DNA of 64,000 nt, from NCBI RefSeq assembly GCF_000717595.1, contig NZ_JNZO01000022.1, forward strand, positions 62,001 through 126,000. The letters run 5' to 3'. The position numbers and the translations under genes were made by a program. This document shows, in pieces, positions 32,614-42,104 of this stretch. Within the stretch, counting starts at the first letter, position 1. The number at the start of each line of letters is the position of its first letter. This stretch comes from Streptomyces flavochromogenes. GTDB lineage: Bacteria; Actinomycetota; Actinomycetes; Streptomycetales; Streptomycetaceae. The notes under the pieces were generated by a model. That model searched no databases. It was not told the origin of the DNA and worked only from the letters and a program-made list of their open reading frames with translations.

Positions 32614-33045
32614 TCATCGGTCGCCGGCCGATGCGTTCGCGTCGCTCTCCGGCCCGGCGACGAGCTCCACCTCGAACCCGTCGACGTTCTCCAGATAGGC
32701 CGCGTAGACGCCTTCGCCGCCCGCGTACGGATGGCGGTCGGCGAACAGCAGCCGCCAGCCGTGCGACGGCGCGGCGCCGACGAGCGCGTCGACGGCGGCC
32801 CGGTCGCCGGCGTGGAACGCGAGGTGGTTCAGGCCGGGCCTGAGCCGGTCGTGCCGGTCCGACGTGCGGGCCGGGGACTCCTCGACGACGAGGTGGAAGG
32901 AGCCGAGCGCCCAGCTGCGACCGCCCTCCCAGCGCTGGAAGGGCTCGTACCCGAGGGCGCCGAGGAGCCAGCCGAAACTGGCTTCGGCCACCGCGAGATC
33001 CCCCACCCACACCTCGACGTGATGCGGCGCACCGGGTCGACTCAC
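32614..33045 (-). CDS. VOC (glyoxalase/dioxygenase superfamily) protein
   Basis: 143 aa metal-binding VOC fold: HHVEVWVGDLAVAEASFGWL with the first His, LNHLAFHAGD with the second, and the C-terminal GFEVELVAGPES with the Glu ligand. GTG 33045 overlaps the stop of the helicase gene (GTGA), so they are translationally coupled. Similar fosfomycin/bleomycin-resistance proteins exist, but nothing here points to such a role. Confidence 0.85.
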   Translation of the reverse strand: MSRPGAPHHVEVWVGDLAVAEASFGWLLGALGYEPFQRWEGGRSWALGSFHLVVEESPARTSDRHDRLRPGLNHLAFHAGDRAAVDALVGAAPSHGWRLLFADRHPYAGGEGVYAAYLENVDGFEVELVAGPESDANASAGDR

Positions 33046-35069
33046 GCCTGCGCCAACTGCGAAGGGATCGGGGCGGAGTGAAGGACGGTCAGGCCGGACA
33101 CGGCACGGGTCAGCGCCACGTACAGCCGGCGCAGACCGGTCCGCTCGTCCGGCTCGCCGTCGACGACGGCCGCGGGCTCGTCCAGGACCACGTAGTCGTA
33201 CTCCAGGCCCTTCGCGAGCGAGGCCGGGACCAGCGTCAGCCGGGACTCGGCCGTGGTCTCCTCGCCGGGGGCGAGATACGCGAGGCCTGCGGCCGTCAGC
33301 GCCTCCGCGAGCGGGGCGATCCGCGCGTCGGCGGCGATCAGCCCGATGGAGCCGTCGTGGGCCAGCGCCTCGACACAGGCCGCGACGACGTCCTGGTCGA
33401 GCGTGTCCGTGTGCCGTACGTCCAGGGAGCCCGGGTTCTCCCGCACCGACTCCACGGCCGCGAGCCCCGGTGACATGTGCGGAAGGAGCCGCGAGGCGTA
33501 CGCGATGACCTCGCGCGGCACACGGAAGCCGGCGGTCAGCTCCTCCACCACCGCCTCCGGCTTGCCCAGGTGTCCGAGCGCCTCGGCCCAGCTCGCCGTC
33601 GCCCACGGCGTCGTACCCTGCGCGAGGTCGCCGAGGACGGTCGCCGAGCCGGTCGTGCAGCGCCGGCCCACCGCCCGGTACTGCATCGGGGACAGGTCCT
33701 GCGCCTCGTCGAGGACGACGTGGCCGAGCGAGTGCGTCCGCTCCACCAGGTCCCGCGCCTCGTCGACGAGGACCGCGTCCGCCGCCGACCACTTCGCCGT
33801 CTTCGCGCTCCGGGCGGGCTTCGCCCAGAGCAACAGCTTCTGCTCGTCCTCGGTGAACAGCCCTTCGGCGTGCTCCGCCAGGAACTCCGCGTCGCCGAGC
33901 AGCCGGAGCACCAGCTTCGCGGGCTCCACCAGCGGCCAGCACTCCTTCACGACGGCCTTCACGGCCGTGTTGCGCGCGACGGCGTTCTGCACCCGGTCGT
34001 CGGGCGCCTCCCCGGCCTCCTCCATCCGCACGAGGACCGAGTGCGCGATGCGCTGCGGCAGCGCCTCGCGGGCGGCCCCGTACCGGATGTCGCGGTCCAG
34101 CAACTCCTGGACGATCTCCTCCAGTTCGTACGCGGGCACCCGCCAGCGGCGCGATCCGCGCACCACCATGAGGGACTCCGTGGGCAGCGTCACGTGCGAA
34201 CGCACCGCCCGCCGCAGCAGCTCCGCCATCCGGGCATCGCCCTTGACGACGGCGGTGGCGGCCTCGTCCGTGCCCCGCACCTCGACCTGCCCGCCGACGA
34301 GATCGTCGACGGTGGCCTGCTTGACCTCCAGCTCGCCGAGCGCGGGTAGGACTTGTTCGATGTAGTGCAGGAAGGACCGGTTGGGCCCGATGACCAGCGT
34401 CCCGGTCCGGGCCAGCCGCTCCCGGTGCGCGTACAGCAGATAGGCGACACGGTGCAGACCGACGGCGGTCTTGCCGGTCCCGGGCCCTCCCTGCACGCAC
34501 ACGGTCCCGGAGAGGTCGGACCGGACGATTCCGTCCTGCTCGGGCTGGATCGTGGCGACGATGTCCCGCATGGGGCCGACGCGGGGCCGCTCGATCTCGG
34601 CCTGGAGGAGCCGGCTGGTCCGTTCGAGCTCCTCGGGGTCGGAGAGGTGCTCGTCCTCGTACGCGGTGAGCTCGCCGCCCGTGTAGCCGAAGCGCCGGCG
34701 CAGCCCGACGTCCTGCGGGTCCTTCCTCGACGCCTGGTAGTACGGCTGCGAGACCGGCGCACGCCAGTCGATCACCATCGGGTCGCCGTCGGCGTCGTGC
34801 ACGTGCCGCCGCCCGATGTAGAAGCGCTGCCCCTCCTGCGTGGTGTGCAGGTAGTCGAGCCGCCCGAAGAACAGCGGGGTGTGGGACAGGTCGGCGAGCG
34901 CCTTGATCCGGTCCTCGATCTGCCGGCCCAGCACCACCGCGTTGACCCAGTTCGCGGTGACGTCCTTGATGTCGAGCGCCTCCACGTCCTCGCGCATCGC
35001 GCGCAGGGCGGCGCGGGAGGAGGTCAGATGGGCGCGCTCGCGCGCGAGGGGGTCGTCGGACACGGGCAC
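33042..35069 (-). CDS. HelD-like SF1 ATPase (RNA-polymerase-associated helicase type)
   Basis: 675 aa superfamily 1 helicase-like protein. Walker A GGPGTGKTAVG (about 195), Walker B VVLDEAQDLSPMQY, and a C-terminal motif VI region (LRRLYVALTRAVSGLTVL). The N-terminal coiled part and the SHTPLFFGRLDYL block match HelD/HelR proteins that clear RNA polymerase from DNA. Some relatives (HelR) give rifampicin tolerance and carry the RAE element, but I find no GGGGCTTGC-type RAE upstream. Start GTG 35069 with GGAGG 8 nt ahead. Followed by a coupled VOC gene. Confidence 0.85.
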   Translation of the reverse strand: MPVSDDPLARERAHLTSSRAALRAMREDVEALDIKDVTANWVNAVVLGRQIEDRIKALADLSHTPLFFGRLDYLHTTQEGQRFYIGRRHVHDADGDPMVIDWRAPVSQPYYQASRKDPQDVGLRRRFGYTGGELTAYEDEHLSDPEELERTSRLLQAEIERPRVGPMRDIVATIQPEQDGIVRSDLSGTVCVQGGPGTGKTAVGLHRVAYLLYAHRERLARTGTLVIGPNRSFLHYIEQVLPALGELEVKQATVDDLVGGQVEVRGTDEAATAVVKGDARMAELLRRAVRSHVTLPTESLMVVRGSRRWRVPAYELEEIVQELLDRDIRYGAAREALPQRIAHSVLVRMEEAGEAPDDRVQNAVARNTAVKAVVKECWPLVEPAKLVLRLLGDAEFLAEHAEGLFTEDEQKLLLWAKPARSAKTAKWSAADAVLVDEARDLVERTHSLGHVVLDEAQDLSPMQYRAVGRRCTTGSATVLGDLAQGTTPWATASWAEALGHLGKPEAVVEELTAGFRVPREVIAYASRLLPHMSPGLAAVESVRENPGSLDVRHTDTLDQDVVAACVEALAHDGSIGLIAADARIAPLAEALTAAGLAYLAPGEETTAESRLTLVPASLAKGLEYDYVVLDEPAAVVDGEPDERTGLRRLYVALTRAVSGLTVLHSAPIPSQLAQA

Positions 35070-35318
35070 GGCGGAGCCTCCGGGGAGAAGTACACGGACA
35101 CGTCGAGGTGGCCGCCGGTTACCGACCGGGCGGCGGCTCTCCACGGAGGGAGGCGGGGAAGCTGGCGAGTGTAACTCCTGAGCGGACGCGGGGGCGAGCG
35201 GATTCCCCCGGTGTCCACCCCGTAGGGGACGGGGTCCGTCTCACGTCGGACCCGGGCGCGCCCCCGGTTCACCCCCGAGAGCGATGTGTTCGGAATGTCC
35301 GGATTCCATGATGGATGC

Positions 35319-35507
35319 ATGACCGCGACGACCTTCACCCTCGTGACCACCGTGACCCGCCCCCGCGTCCACCCGCTGAACACCGCCCTGCGCGCGATAC
35401 GCGCCTTCGGCGGCGCCGCGGCCGGCGTCGCCCTCCTCGGCGACTACGGTCCGCCGGAGGCCGGCGTCAGGCACCCCCGCCCTGAGTACGCGCCCGGCCC
35501 CGACTGA
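35319..35507 (+). CDS. Small hypothetical protein (62 aa)
   Basis: Begins MTATTFTLVTTVTRPRVHP and includes LNTALRAIRAFGGAAAGVAL, an amphipathic or membrane-leaning helix, with a Pro-rich end. ATG 35319 has no Shine-Dalgarno. Codon use with GC-rich third positions is normal for the region. I recall similar short proteins in other streptomycetes but no function. Confidence 0.55.
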   Translation: MTATTFTLVTTVTRPRVHPLNTALRAIRAFGGAAAGVALLGDYGPPEAGVRHPRPEYAPGPD

Positions 35508-35555
35508 GTACGAGAGCGTCTGCCGCCGTGGGACCGGCCTTGATGTGATCGACCC

Positions 35556-35855
35556 ATGACGACGACGCCCACGGCCCTCCCCGACCGCAACGCCCCGAGT
35601 TCCCGCTCCCTGCGGGTCATCGCCGGTTGCGGTTTCCTCTTCCTGGCGGCGTGCTTCGTGGCCACCGTCGTGGTGGTGCTCGTAAGTGCCTTCGGAGGGG
35701 ACGACGTCGCCGGGGGGTTCGTCACCGCGGCCTTCTGGACCCTGGGCCTCGGAGCCCTCATGGGGGTGGTCACCCTGATCGCCCCCCGCAGGGGTGCGGT
35801 GATCGCCGAATACGCCCTGGCGACCACCGCCCCGCTGCTGGTGCTGATGGGCTAG
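35556..35855 (+). CDS. Small membrane protein (99 aa)
   Basis: Three hydrophobic segments: VIAGCGFLFLAACFVATVVV, GFVTAAFWTLGLGALMGVV and ALATTAPLLVLMG. Ser/Arg-rich N terminus on the inside. No known domain. It ends 8 bp before the 3' end of the convergent XPB helicase gene. Confidence 0.65.
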   Translation: MTTTPTALPDRNAPSSRSLRVIAGCGFLFLAACFVATVVVVLVSAFGGDDVAGGFVTAAFWTLGLGALMGVVTLIAPRRGAVIAEYALATTAPLLVLMG

Positions 35856-35862
35856 AGGACCC

Positions 35863-37503
35863 CTACGGCGCGAGCAGCTCGTCCGCGTCGACGATCCGGT
35901 ACGCGTACCCCTGCTCGGCCAGGAACCGCTGCCGGTGGGCGGCGAAGTCCTGGTCGATGGTGTCGCGGGCGACCACCGAGTAGAAGTGCGCCTGGTGGCC
36001 GTCGGACTTCGGCCGGAGCACCCGGCCGAGGCGCTGCGCCTCCTCCTGACGGGAGCCGAAGGTGCCGGACACCTGGATGGCGACGGTCGCCTCGGGCAGG
36101 TCGATGGAGAAGTTCGCGACCTTCGACACGACGAGCACGCTGATCTCGCCGGTCCGGAAGGCGTCGAAGAGCTTCTCGCGCTGGGCGTTCGGGGTCTCGC
36201 CCTTGATGACGGGCGCGTCCAGGTGCTCGCCGAGCTCGTCGAGCTGGTCGATGTACTGGCCGATGACGAGGATCTGCTGCCCCTCGAACTTCTTCACCAG
36301 GGCCTCGGTCACCTTCCGCTTCGTCGCGGTGGTGGCGCAGAAGCGGTACTTCTCCTCGGCCTCGGCGGTGGCGTAGGCGAGCCGCTCGGAGTCGGTCAGG
36401 TTCACACGGACCTCGACGCAGTCGGCGGGCGCGATGTAGCCCTGCGCCTCGATCTCCTTCCAGGGCGCGTCGAACCGCTTGGGCCCGATGAGCGAGAAGA
36501 CGTCGGACTCGCGGCCGTCCTCACGCACGAGGGTGGCGGTGAGCCCGAGACGGCGCCGGGCCTGCAGATCGGCGGTGAACTTGAACACGGGCGCGGGCAG
36601 CAGGTGCACCTCGTCGTAGACGATGAGCCCCCAGTCGCGGGAGTCGAACAGCTCCAGGTGGGGGTAGATCCCCTTCCGCTTGGTGGTGAGCACCTGGTAC
36701 GTGGCGATGGTGACCGGCCGGATCTCCTTCTTCGTACCGCTGTACTCGCCGATCTCGTCCTCGGTGAGCGAGGTCCGCTTGACCAGCTCGTGCTTCCACT
36801 GACGGGCGGAGACGGTGTTGGTGACGAGAATCAGCGTGGTCGCCTTGGCCTGCGCCATGGCACCGGCCCCGACCAGCGTCTTTCCGGCGCCGCAGGGCAG
36901 GACGACGACGCCGGACCCACCGTGCCAGAAGCCCTCGACGGCCTGCTTCTGATACGGCCGAAGGGCCCATCCGTCCTCGGCGAGATCGATCCGGTGGGCC
37001 TCGCCGTCGACGTACCCGGCGAGGTCCTCGGCGGGCCACCCCAGCTTCAGCAGCGTCTGCTTGATCTGCCCGCGCTCGGAGGGGTGCACGACGACGGTGT
37101 CGGGGTCGATCCGCTCCCCGACGAGCGGCTGCACCTTCCGCGACCGCAGGATCTCCTCCAGCACGGGCCGGTCGGTGCTGGTCAGCACGAGCCCGTGCGT
37201 CGGGTGCTTGGACAGCGTGAGGCGCCCGTAGCGGGCCATGGTCTCGGCGATGTCGACGAGCAGCGCGTGCGGCACGGGATAGCGCGAGTACTCGACGAGC
37301 GCGTCGACGACCTGCTCGGCGTCGTGGCCGGCGGCCCGCGCGTTCCACAGTCCGAGGGGCGTCAGCCGGTACGTGTGAATGTGCTCGGGCGCCCGCTCCA
37401 GCTCGGCGAACGGCGCGATGGCTCGCCGACAGGCGTCGGCGAGCTCGTGGTCGACCTCCAGGAGCAGCGTCTTGTCACTCTGGACGATAAGAGGTCCATT
37501 CAC
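35863..37503 (-). CDS. XPB/ERCC3-type DNA repair helicase
   Basis: 546 aa superfamily 2 helicase. Walker A PCGAGKTLVG (about 204), DEVH box (YDEVHLL, about 296), TATLVRED, and C-terminal FGSRQEEAQRLGRVLRPK (motif VI). An N-terminal damage-recognition-like domain precedes it. GTG 37503 has GGAAGGA 9 nt upstream; the GTG at 37524 is less likely. Probably acts in nucleotide excision repair or transcription-coupled repair. The next gene upstream encodes a helicase-associated protein, so the two may cooperate. Confidence 0.92.
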   Translation of the reverse strand: MNGPLIVQSDKTLLLEVDHELADACRRAIAPFAELERAPEHIHTYRLTPLGLWNARAAGHDAEQVVDALVEYSRYPVPHALLVDIAETMARYGRLTLSKHPTHGLVLTSTDRPVLEEILRSRKVQPLVGERIDPDTVVVHPSERGQIKQTLLKLGWPAEDLAGYVDGEAHRIDLAEDGWALRPYQKQAVEGFWHGGSGVVVLPCGAGKTLVGAGAMAQAKATTLILVTNTVSARQWKHELVKRTSLTEDEIGEYSGTKKEIRPVTIATYQVLTTKRKGIYPHLELFDSRDWGLIVYDEVHLLPAPVFKFTADLQARRRLGLTATLVREDGRESDVFSLIGPKRFDAPWKEIEAQGYIAPADCVEVRVNLTDSERLAYATAEAEEKYRFCATTATKRKVTEALVKKFEGQQILVIGQYIDQLDELGEHLDAPVIKGETPNAQREKLFDAFRTGEISVLVVSKVANFSIDLPEATVAIQVSGTFGSRQEEAQRLGRVLRPKSDGHQAHFYSVVARDTIDQDFAAHRQRFLAEQGYAYRIVDADELLAP

Positions 37504-37586
37504 GTGATCAGGTCCTTCCGACACCGTGCCGTTCCCGTAACGGCCAATCCTCCAGTGTGCCTGACCGGGGGGAATGCTGCAGTCGG

Positions 37587-40112
37587 CTACACCTGGTCGT
37601 CCGCCAGTTCCGCCACGCCCGTGATCCGGTGCAGCGGGTAGGTGCGGACCTCGTCCGCGGTGTGGTCGTAGGCCGTCACGAAGCCGCCCTCCACCCGCAC
37701 CGGGGCGATCACCCGCTGGCTCGCGCCGCCCTCCGCGTTCACGTAGCCGATCCAGACCGCCGAGCCCGTCATCGCCGCCGCCTGGACCGTCGCCAGGGTC
37801 TCCGCCGCCGACGTGCGCGGCAGGGCGCCCGCCGCCGTCGGGGCAGCCGCCGGTTCCTTGCGGACCGCGGTCGCCGCCCGGTCGCCCGCGCGGATGGCCC
37901 TGACCGCCGCGCCGAGCAGCGTCGTGTCGGGGGCCGGCGGGCCGTCCGGTACCGGCACCGGGGCCGTACGCGCGCCCGTGCGGTACGCGTCCGCCCGCGT
38001 GATCAGGACGTCGCCCGTCGTCGACTCGGCCGCCGGCGCGTACCCCATCGACCGCAGCCCGTCGAGCAGCCCCGACGGGTCCGTCTGCGCCGCGAGCACC
38101 GTCGGCGCGAGCCGCCGCAGGCCGAGGGACGACGAGCGGCGGTCCGCCAGGATCTCGTCGAGCACCGTGTCGTCATCGCAGCGCACGTACGCCGACGCAG
38201 CCCCCACCCGCAGATGGCCGTGGCGTCTCGCCACGTCGTCGATCAGGTACGCGAGCGGCTGCGGAACCGGCGTCCGCGCGTGCGCCTTGAGGAACGCGTG
38301 CAGGTCGGTGGCGGTCTGCCCGGAGTCGAGCGCGCGCCGTACGGACCCGGGCGTGAACCGGTAGACCGTCGCGCCACCCTTCGATTCCACGTCCGCGAGC
38401 ACCGCGAGCGCGTCCGCGAGCGGCCGCCGCAGCGGCCCCGGTGCCACCGCCGTCAGGTCCGCCTGGAGAAGTACGTGGTCGACGGCCTCCGGCAGGAGCG
38501 GGGCCAGGAGCGTCGCCGCCCGCCCCGCCGCCACCGACGGTTCCACGCCCCCGCCCAGCGCCCCGGCGGACGCCGCCTCCGCCAGCGGAAGGTTCAGCAG
38601 CGCGCGGGCCGGCCCCGACAGGGCACCCCGCCCCGTGAGCCCCAGGAGTTCCGCCTCCGCCAGCGCCCAGCGGGCCAGCCGCGACCTCAGGTCGCCGCCC
38701 TCCTCCGCGGCGGACGCACCCCGCAGCGGCCGCTCCCACCGCAGCCGGGCGAACAGCGACTCCGGCTCCGCCGACGAACCCGGCGGCAGCGTCGCGAGCA
38801 GCCCGAGCACCCGGTGCCGCACCTCCGGCGCGGGCGACCGGTCCAGATCAGGGCCGAGCACCGACAGCGTCCGGCCCTTCGCGTCCTGACCGCCGACCAG
38901 ACCCGGCGTACGGGTCGCCGTCAGCCAGGGCGTGACGAGCAGGGCCCAGCGTTCCGCCGGCGGGAGATCGAGCCAGTCGTCGTACGCAGGCGTCGGCGCG
39001 TACCGCTCGTCCGCCTCACCGTCCGAGGCGAGCAGCCCCGCCCCGTAACAGAGCTCCAGCCAGAACGCCGCCGTCTCCTCGGAGACGTCGAGCGCCGACG
39101 CCGTCCGCTTGAGATCCCGTACGGACATCCCGCCCGCCCTCAGCACCTGCGGCCCGCCCCGGTCCCAGGACTTCAGCAGCTCCTCGACGGTCGCGAGCGC
39201 CAGCTGCGCCTGCCCGGCCGCCGCACTGTCCACCACCTGGGGGCGGTACTCCCGCAACACCCCAGGCACCGGCGCCACCGGCTCCGGCGCCCGGTGCGCC
39301 CGCCCACCCCGCAGATGCAGCGCCACCTCGCGCGGCAGCACCATCGTCCGCGGCGACACCGGAAGCAGCAGGCCATGGTCGCGCAGCCACTGCACCGGTG
39401 CCGCCGGCTTCGCCGTCACCTCGCCGTACGGCGGACCCCACACCAGCCGGTCGAGCACGGACAACGCGTCCGGCGACGCCGTGTCGAGCAGCGAGCCCAT
39501 CCGGTCCCGGTCCGTGAACAGCGCCGTCAGCGCCGCCACCGCCGACACCGGATCATGCGTGGTCGGCAGCCCCGCCGCCGCGATGATCTCCTGCACCCGG
39601 CCCGGCGACATCCCCGACGTCGCCTCGGCCACCGTCGGCCCGAGCCCCGTCGGCGACGGATGCTGCGCCGACGGCGCGAGCAGCTCCCGTGCCGTCCGCA
39701 CCAGCCGCAGCCGGTCGTCCTCGCCCCACACCAGCGCCTGCTCGCGCAGCAGCTCCACCGCGGCCGGCAGCGCCGCCTCGATCTCCGCGTCACCCTCGTC
39801 TCCGGTGAGCAGCCCCAGGAGCACGGGGTACGGCGCCGGGTCCTGCGCCACCGCGAGCGCTTCGGCCGTCTGGAGGGCGAACCGGTCGAGCCGCTCAAGG
39901 GCCCGCACCACCGAACCCCGCGTCCCGGCGCGGGTCGCCAGCTGCGTCAGATCGTTCGGCACCGGACTCAACAGATCGGGCCGGGCCCGCAACAGCGCGG
40001 CGAGCCCCTCGTCGCCCCGCGCGCGCAGCGCCTCAGCGAGTGTGCGGGGCGCCGTGGCGGCGCCAGTTACCTCGGGCACGTGCGCCTCCCGGTCGAGCTC
40101 ACCGATCCCCAT
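37587..40112 (-). CDS. XPB/Ssl2-associated helicase C-terminal-domain protein
   Basis: 841 aa. Begins MGIGELDREAHVPEV and shows leucine-rich helical repeats (TLAEALRARGDEGLAALLRA, LLGLLTGDEGDAEIEAAL). The C-terminal quarter (HAFLKAHARTPVPQPLAYLI, RCDDDTVLDEILADRR, SAVWIGYVNAEGGASQRVI, YPLHRITGVAEL) matches the helicase-associated family often found just upstream of XPB in actinobacteria. No Walker motifs. Likely a partner of the XPB helicase, 83 bp further on. The frame runs open far beyond the ATG (40112) by GC bias. Confidence 0.85.
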   Translation of the reverse strand: MGIGELDREAHVPEVTGAATAPRTLAEALRARGDEGLAALLRARPDLLSPVPNDLTQLATRAGTRGSVVRALERLDRFALQTAEALAVAQDPAPYPVLLGLLTGDEGDAEIEAALPAAVELLREQALVWGEDDRLRLVRTARELLAPSAQHPSPTGLGPTVAEATSGMSPGRVQEIIAAAGLPTTHDPVSAVAALTALFTDRDRMGSLLDTASPDALSVLDRLVWGPPYGEVTAKPAAPVQWLRDHGLLLPVSPRTMVLPREVALHLRGGRAHRAPEPVAPVPGVLREYRPQVVDSAAAGQAQLALATVEELLKSWDRGGPQVLRAGGMSVRDLKRTASALDVSEETAAFWLELCYGAGLLASDGEADERYAPTPAYDDWLDLPPAERWALLVTPWLTATRTPGLVGGQDAKGRTLSVLGPDLDRSPAPEVRHRVLGLLATLPPGSSAEPESLFARLRWERPLRGASAAEEGGDLRSRLARWALAEAELLGLTGRGALSGPARALLNLPLAEAASAGALGGGVEPSVAAGRAATLLAPLLPEAVDHVLLQADLTAVAPGPLRRPLADALAVLADVESKGGATVYRFTPGSVRRALDSGQTATDLHAFLKAHARTPVPQPLAYLIDDVARRHGHLRVGAASAYVRCDDDTVLDEILADRRSSSLGLRRLAPTVLAAQTDPSGLLDGLRSMGYAPAAESTTGDVLITRADAYRTGARTAPVPVPDGPPAPDTTLLGAAVRAIRAGDRAATAVRKEPAAAPTAAGALPRTSAAETLATVQAAAMTGSAVWIGYVNAEGGASQRVIAPVRVEGGFVTAYDHTADEVRTYPLHRITGVAELADDQV

Positions 40113-40184
40113 CCGGACCACGTTAGCCGCTGCGCAGGCGCTAACGTCGGGCCGTACCGGGCGAACCGGCCGTGGAGGGGCACC

Positions 40185-41267
40185 GTGGGGATCGAGAGCG
40201 ACCAGTTGGTCTACGACTATCTGAGCCGGGTCGGCGATCTGGCTCAGCAGCGGCAGCTGCCGGCGAGCGACCGGATGCGGCTGGTGTCCACCCTCCGCAA
40301 CGAGATCGACCGCCGCCGCGCCACGCACGGCGAGGAGAGCCCGGCGGCGATACGGGGCATCCTCGGCGCGCTGGGAACACCGGACGAGGTCGTGGACCGG
40401 GCGGAGGGCCCGGGCGCGGCGCCACCGTCGACGCCGGCACCGACCGCGGCGAAGAAGCCCGTGCCGAAGCCCCGCGCCGGGCAGCGGACGGGACAACGGG
40501 AGGGGAAGCGCCTCGGGTGGGTGCCGGGCAGCCGCCGGCTCCGGGAGGGAGCGACTCCGGCTCCGGCGCCGAAGGCGCCGCCGGCCCCGGACGCCGGGGC
40601 CGCAGAGACCACCGACATGGCCCTCGCGGGAGCCGGTGCCGACGCCGGTGCCGACACGGACTGGTGGCAGGTCGACGCCGCCGACGGCCTCCCCGGCTTC
40701 GTGGGCGGCGTCGAACGACCGGACCTCTTCAGGGAACCCGTCCCGGAACACGACGAGGACGCGCACGAGGACGCGCACCGGGAAGGCGCCGACGACGCAC
40801 CGGACGCGCCCCCCGGGAAGCGCCGCCGCCTCGCCCGTGTCCTCCTCCGCCGCGAGCGGACGGCCCCCGAGGCCGAGCCGGACGCCGACGAGGACACGGA
40901 GCCCGTGGCGGCCCCGGTCTCCCGTCTCCGCGTCGCCGGGCCCTTCGTCCTGCTCGCCGCGCTCCTCCTGCTCGGCGGCGCGCTCTTCGGCTCGCTCGTC
41001 GCCCTGGCCGCGGGATGGCTCATCGCGTACGCCTCCCGCCGGCTGACTCCCGGCGAGGTCAAGGGCGCCGTCCTGGTGATCCCGGGCCTCGCCGCCGCGT
41101 CCGGCATCGCCTGGCTGTGGGGCCGTGTGGAGGGCCGCTGGGGCGAGCCGGTGGCCGCGGGCGGCGAGGCGATGGGCGCGGCGATCTCGGAGACCTGGCC
41201 CTGGGTCCTCCGGGGCGCGGCCGTCGCGTCGGCCCTGTTCCTGCTGTGGAGGGCCCGGAGGCACTGA
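40185..41267 (+). CDS. Membrane protein with acidic/Ala-Pro-rich cytoplasmic part
   Basis: 360 aa. The N-terminal about 75 residues (VYDYLSRVGDLAQQRQL, RLVSTLRNEIDRRRA, RGILGALGTPDEVVDRA) resemble the DUF1700-like helical domain of membrane-anchored regulators. A long low-complexity acidic region follows, then four hydrophobic segments (PFVLLAALLLLGGALFGSLV, LAAGWLIAYASRR, AVLVIPGLAAASGIAWLW, VLRGAAVASALFLLWR). GTG 40185 behind GGAGGGG. Divergent from the helicase-associated gene. Function unknown. Confidence 0.8.
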   Translation: MGIESDQLVYDYLSRVGDLAQQRQLPASDRMRLVSTLRNEIDRRRATHGEESPAAIRGILGALGTPDEVVDRAEGPGAAPPSTPAPTAAKKPVPKPRAGQRTGQREGKRLGWVPGSRRLREGATPAPAPKAPPAPDAGAAETTDMALAGAGADAGADTDWWQVDAADGLPGFVGGVERPDLFREPVPEHDEDAHEDAHREGADDAPDAPPGKRRRLARVLLRRERTAPEAEPDADEDTEPVAAPVSRLRVAGPFVLLAALLLLGGALFGSLVALAAGWLIAYASRRLTPGEVKGAVLVIPGLAAASGIAWLWGRVEGRWGEPVAAGGEAMGAAISETWPWVLRGAAVASALFLLWRARRH

Positions 41268-41282
41268 CCGGGTGGGCCGGGA

Positions 41283-42104
41283 TCAGCCCGCGGGAACCTC
41301 GGCGGCGTCCTCCAGATCCGCATGCCACGGCGCCCCCGGCACCACCAGCGGCGACCCCGTCACCGGGTCCGGCACCACGACCGACGCCAGCCCGAAGACG
41401 TCCCGTACGAGCTCCTCCGTCACGATCTCCCCCGGCGGCCCCTCCGCCACCACCCGTCCCGCCTTCATGGCGATCAGGTGGTCGGCGTACCGGGCCGCCT
41501 GGTTCAGGTCGTGGAGGACGAGGACGACCGTGCGGCCGCGCAGCCGGTTGAGGCGGCGGACCAGGTCGAGGACCTCCACCTGGTGGGAGATGTCCAGGTA
41601 GGTGGTGGGCTCGTCGAGCAGCAGCAGGTCCGTCTCCTGGGCGAGGGCCATCGCGATCCACACCCGCTGCCGCTGCCCGCCCGACAGCTCGTCCACGGAG
41701 CGGTCGGCGAGCGCGGTCACGTCCGTGCGGTCCATCGCCTCGACGACCGCCCGCTCGTCCTCCTCCGACCACTGCTTCCACCAGGCCTGGTGCGGCTGGC
41801 GGCCGCGCGAGACCAGGTCGGCGACGGTGATCGCCTCCGGAGCGACCGGCGTCTGCGGAAGCAGCCCGATCGAGCGGGCGATCCGCTTCGTCGGGAGCTT
41901 CGCCAGCTCCTCCCCGTCGAGGAGGACCGCGCCGCCCGCCGGCCTGAGGAGCCGGCCGAGCGCCCGGAGGGTGGTCGACTTGCCGCAGGCGTTGGGGCCG
42001 ACGATCACGGTCACCTTGCCGTCGGGGATCGCCAGGTCCAGCTCGTGGACGACGGTGCGGTCCTCGTAGGCGAGCGTCAGCTCGCGCGCGGTCAGCCTGC
42101 TCAC
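41283..42104 (-). CDS. Iron-siderophore ABC importer ATPase (FecE/FepC type)
   Basis: 273 aa ATP-binding subunit. Walker A GPNACGKSTTLR, signature LSGGQRQRVWIA, Walker B LLLLDEPTTYLD, and the FepC-typical RLNRLRGRTVVLVLHDLNQA. GTG 42104 overlaps the permease stop. Third gene of a FecCD-FecCD-FecE operon. No substrate-binding lipoprotein is present in the window; it may be encoded elsewhere. Energises uptake of a ferric siderophore. Confidence 0.92.
   Translation of the reverse strand: MSRLTARELTLAYEDRTVVHELDLAIPDGKVTVIVGPNACGKSTTLRALGRLLRPAGGAVLLDGEELAKLPTKRIARSIGLLPQTPVAPEAITVADLVSRGRQPHQAWWKQWSEEDERAVVEAMDRTDVTALADRSVDELSGGQRQRVWIAMALAQETDLLLLDEPTTYLDISHQVEVLDLVRRLNRLRGRTVVLVLHDLNQAARYADHLIAMKAGRVVAEGPPGEIVTEELVRDVFGLASVVVPDPVTGSPLVVPGAPWHADLEDAAEVPAG

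Noticed and set aside
35070..35318. Rifampicin-associated element before the helicase
   Set aside because: No GGGGCTTGC-type inverted repeat was found.
37557..41267. 1236-residue plus-strand frame
   Set aside because: Only its last 360 residues are the real membrane protein; the rest is antisense to the helicase-associated gene.
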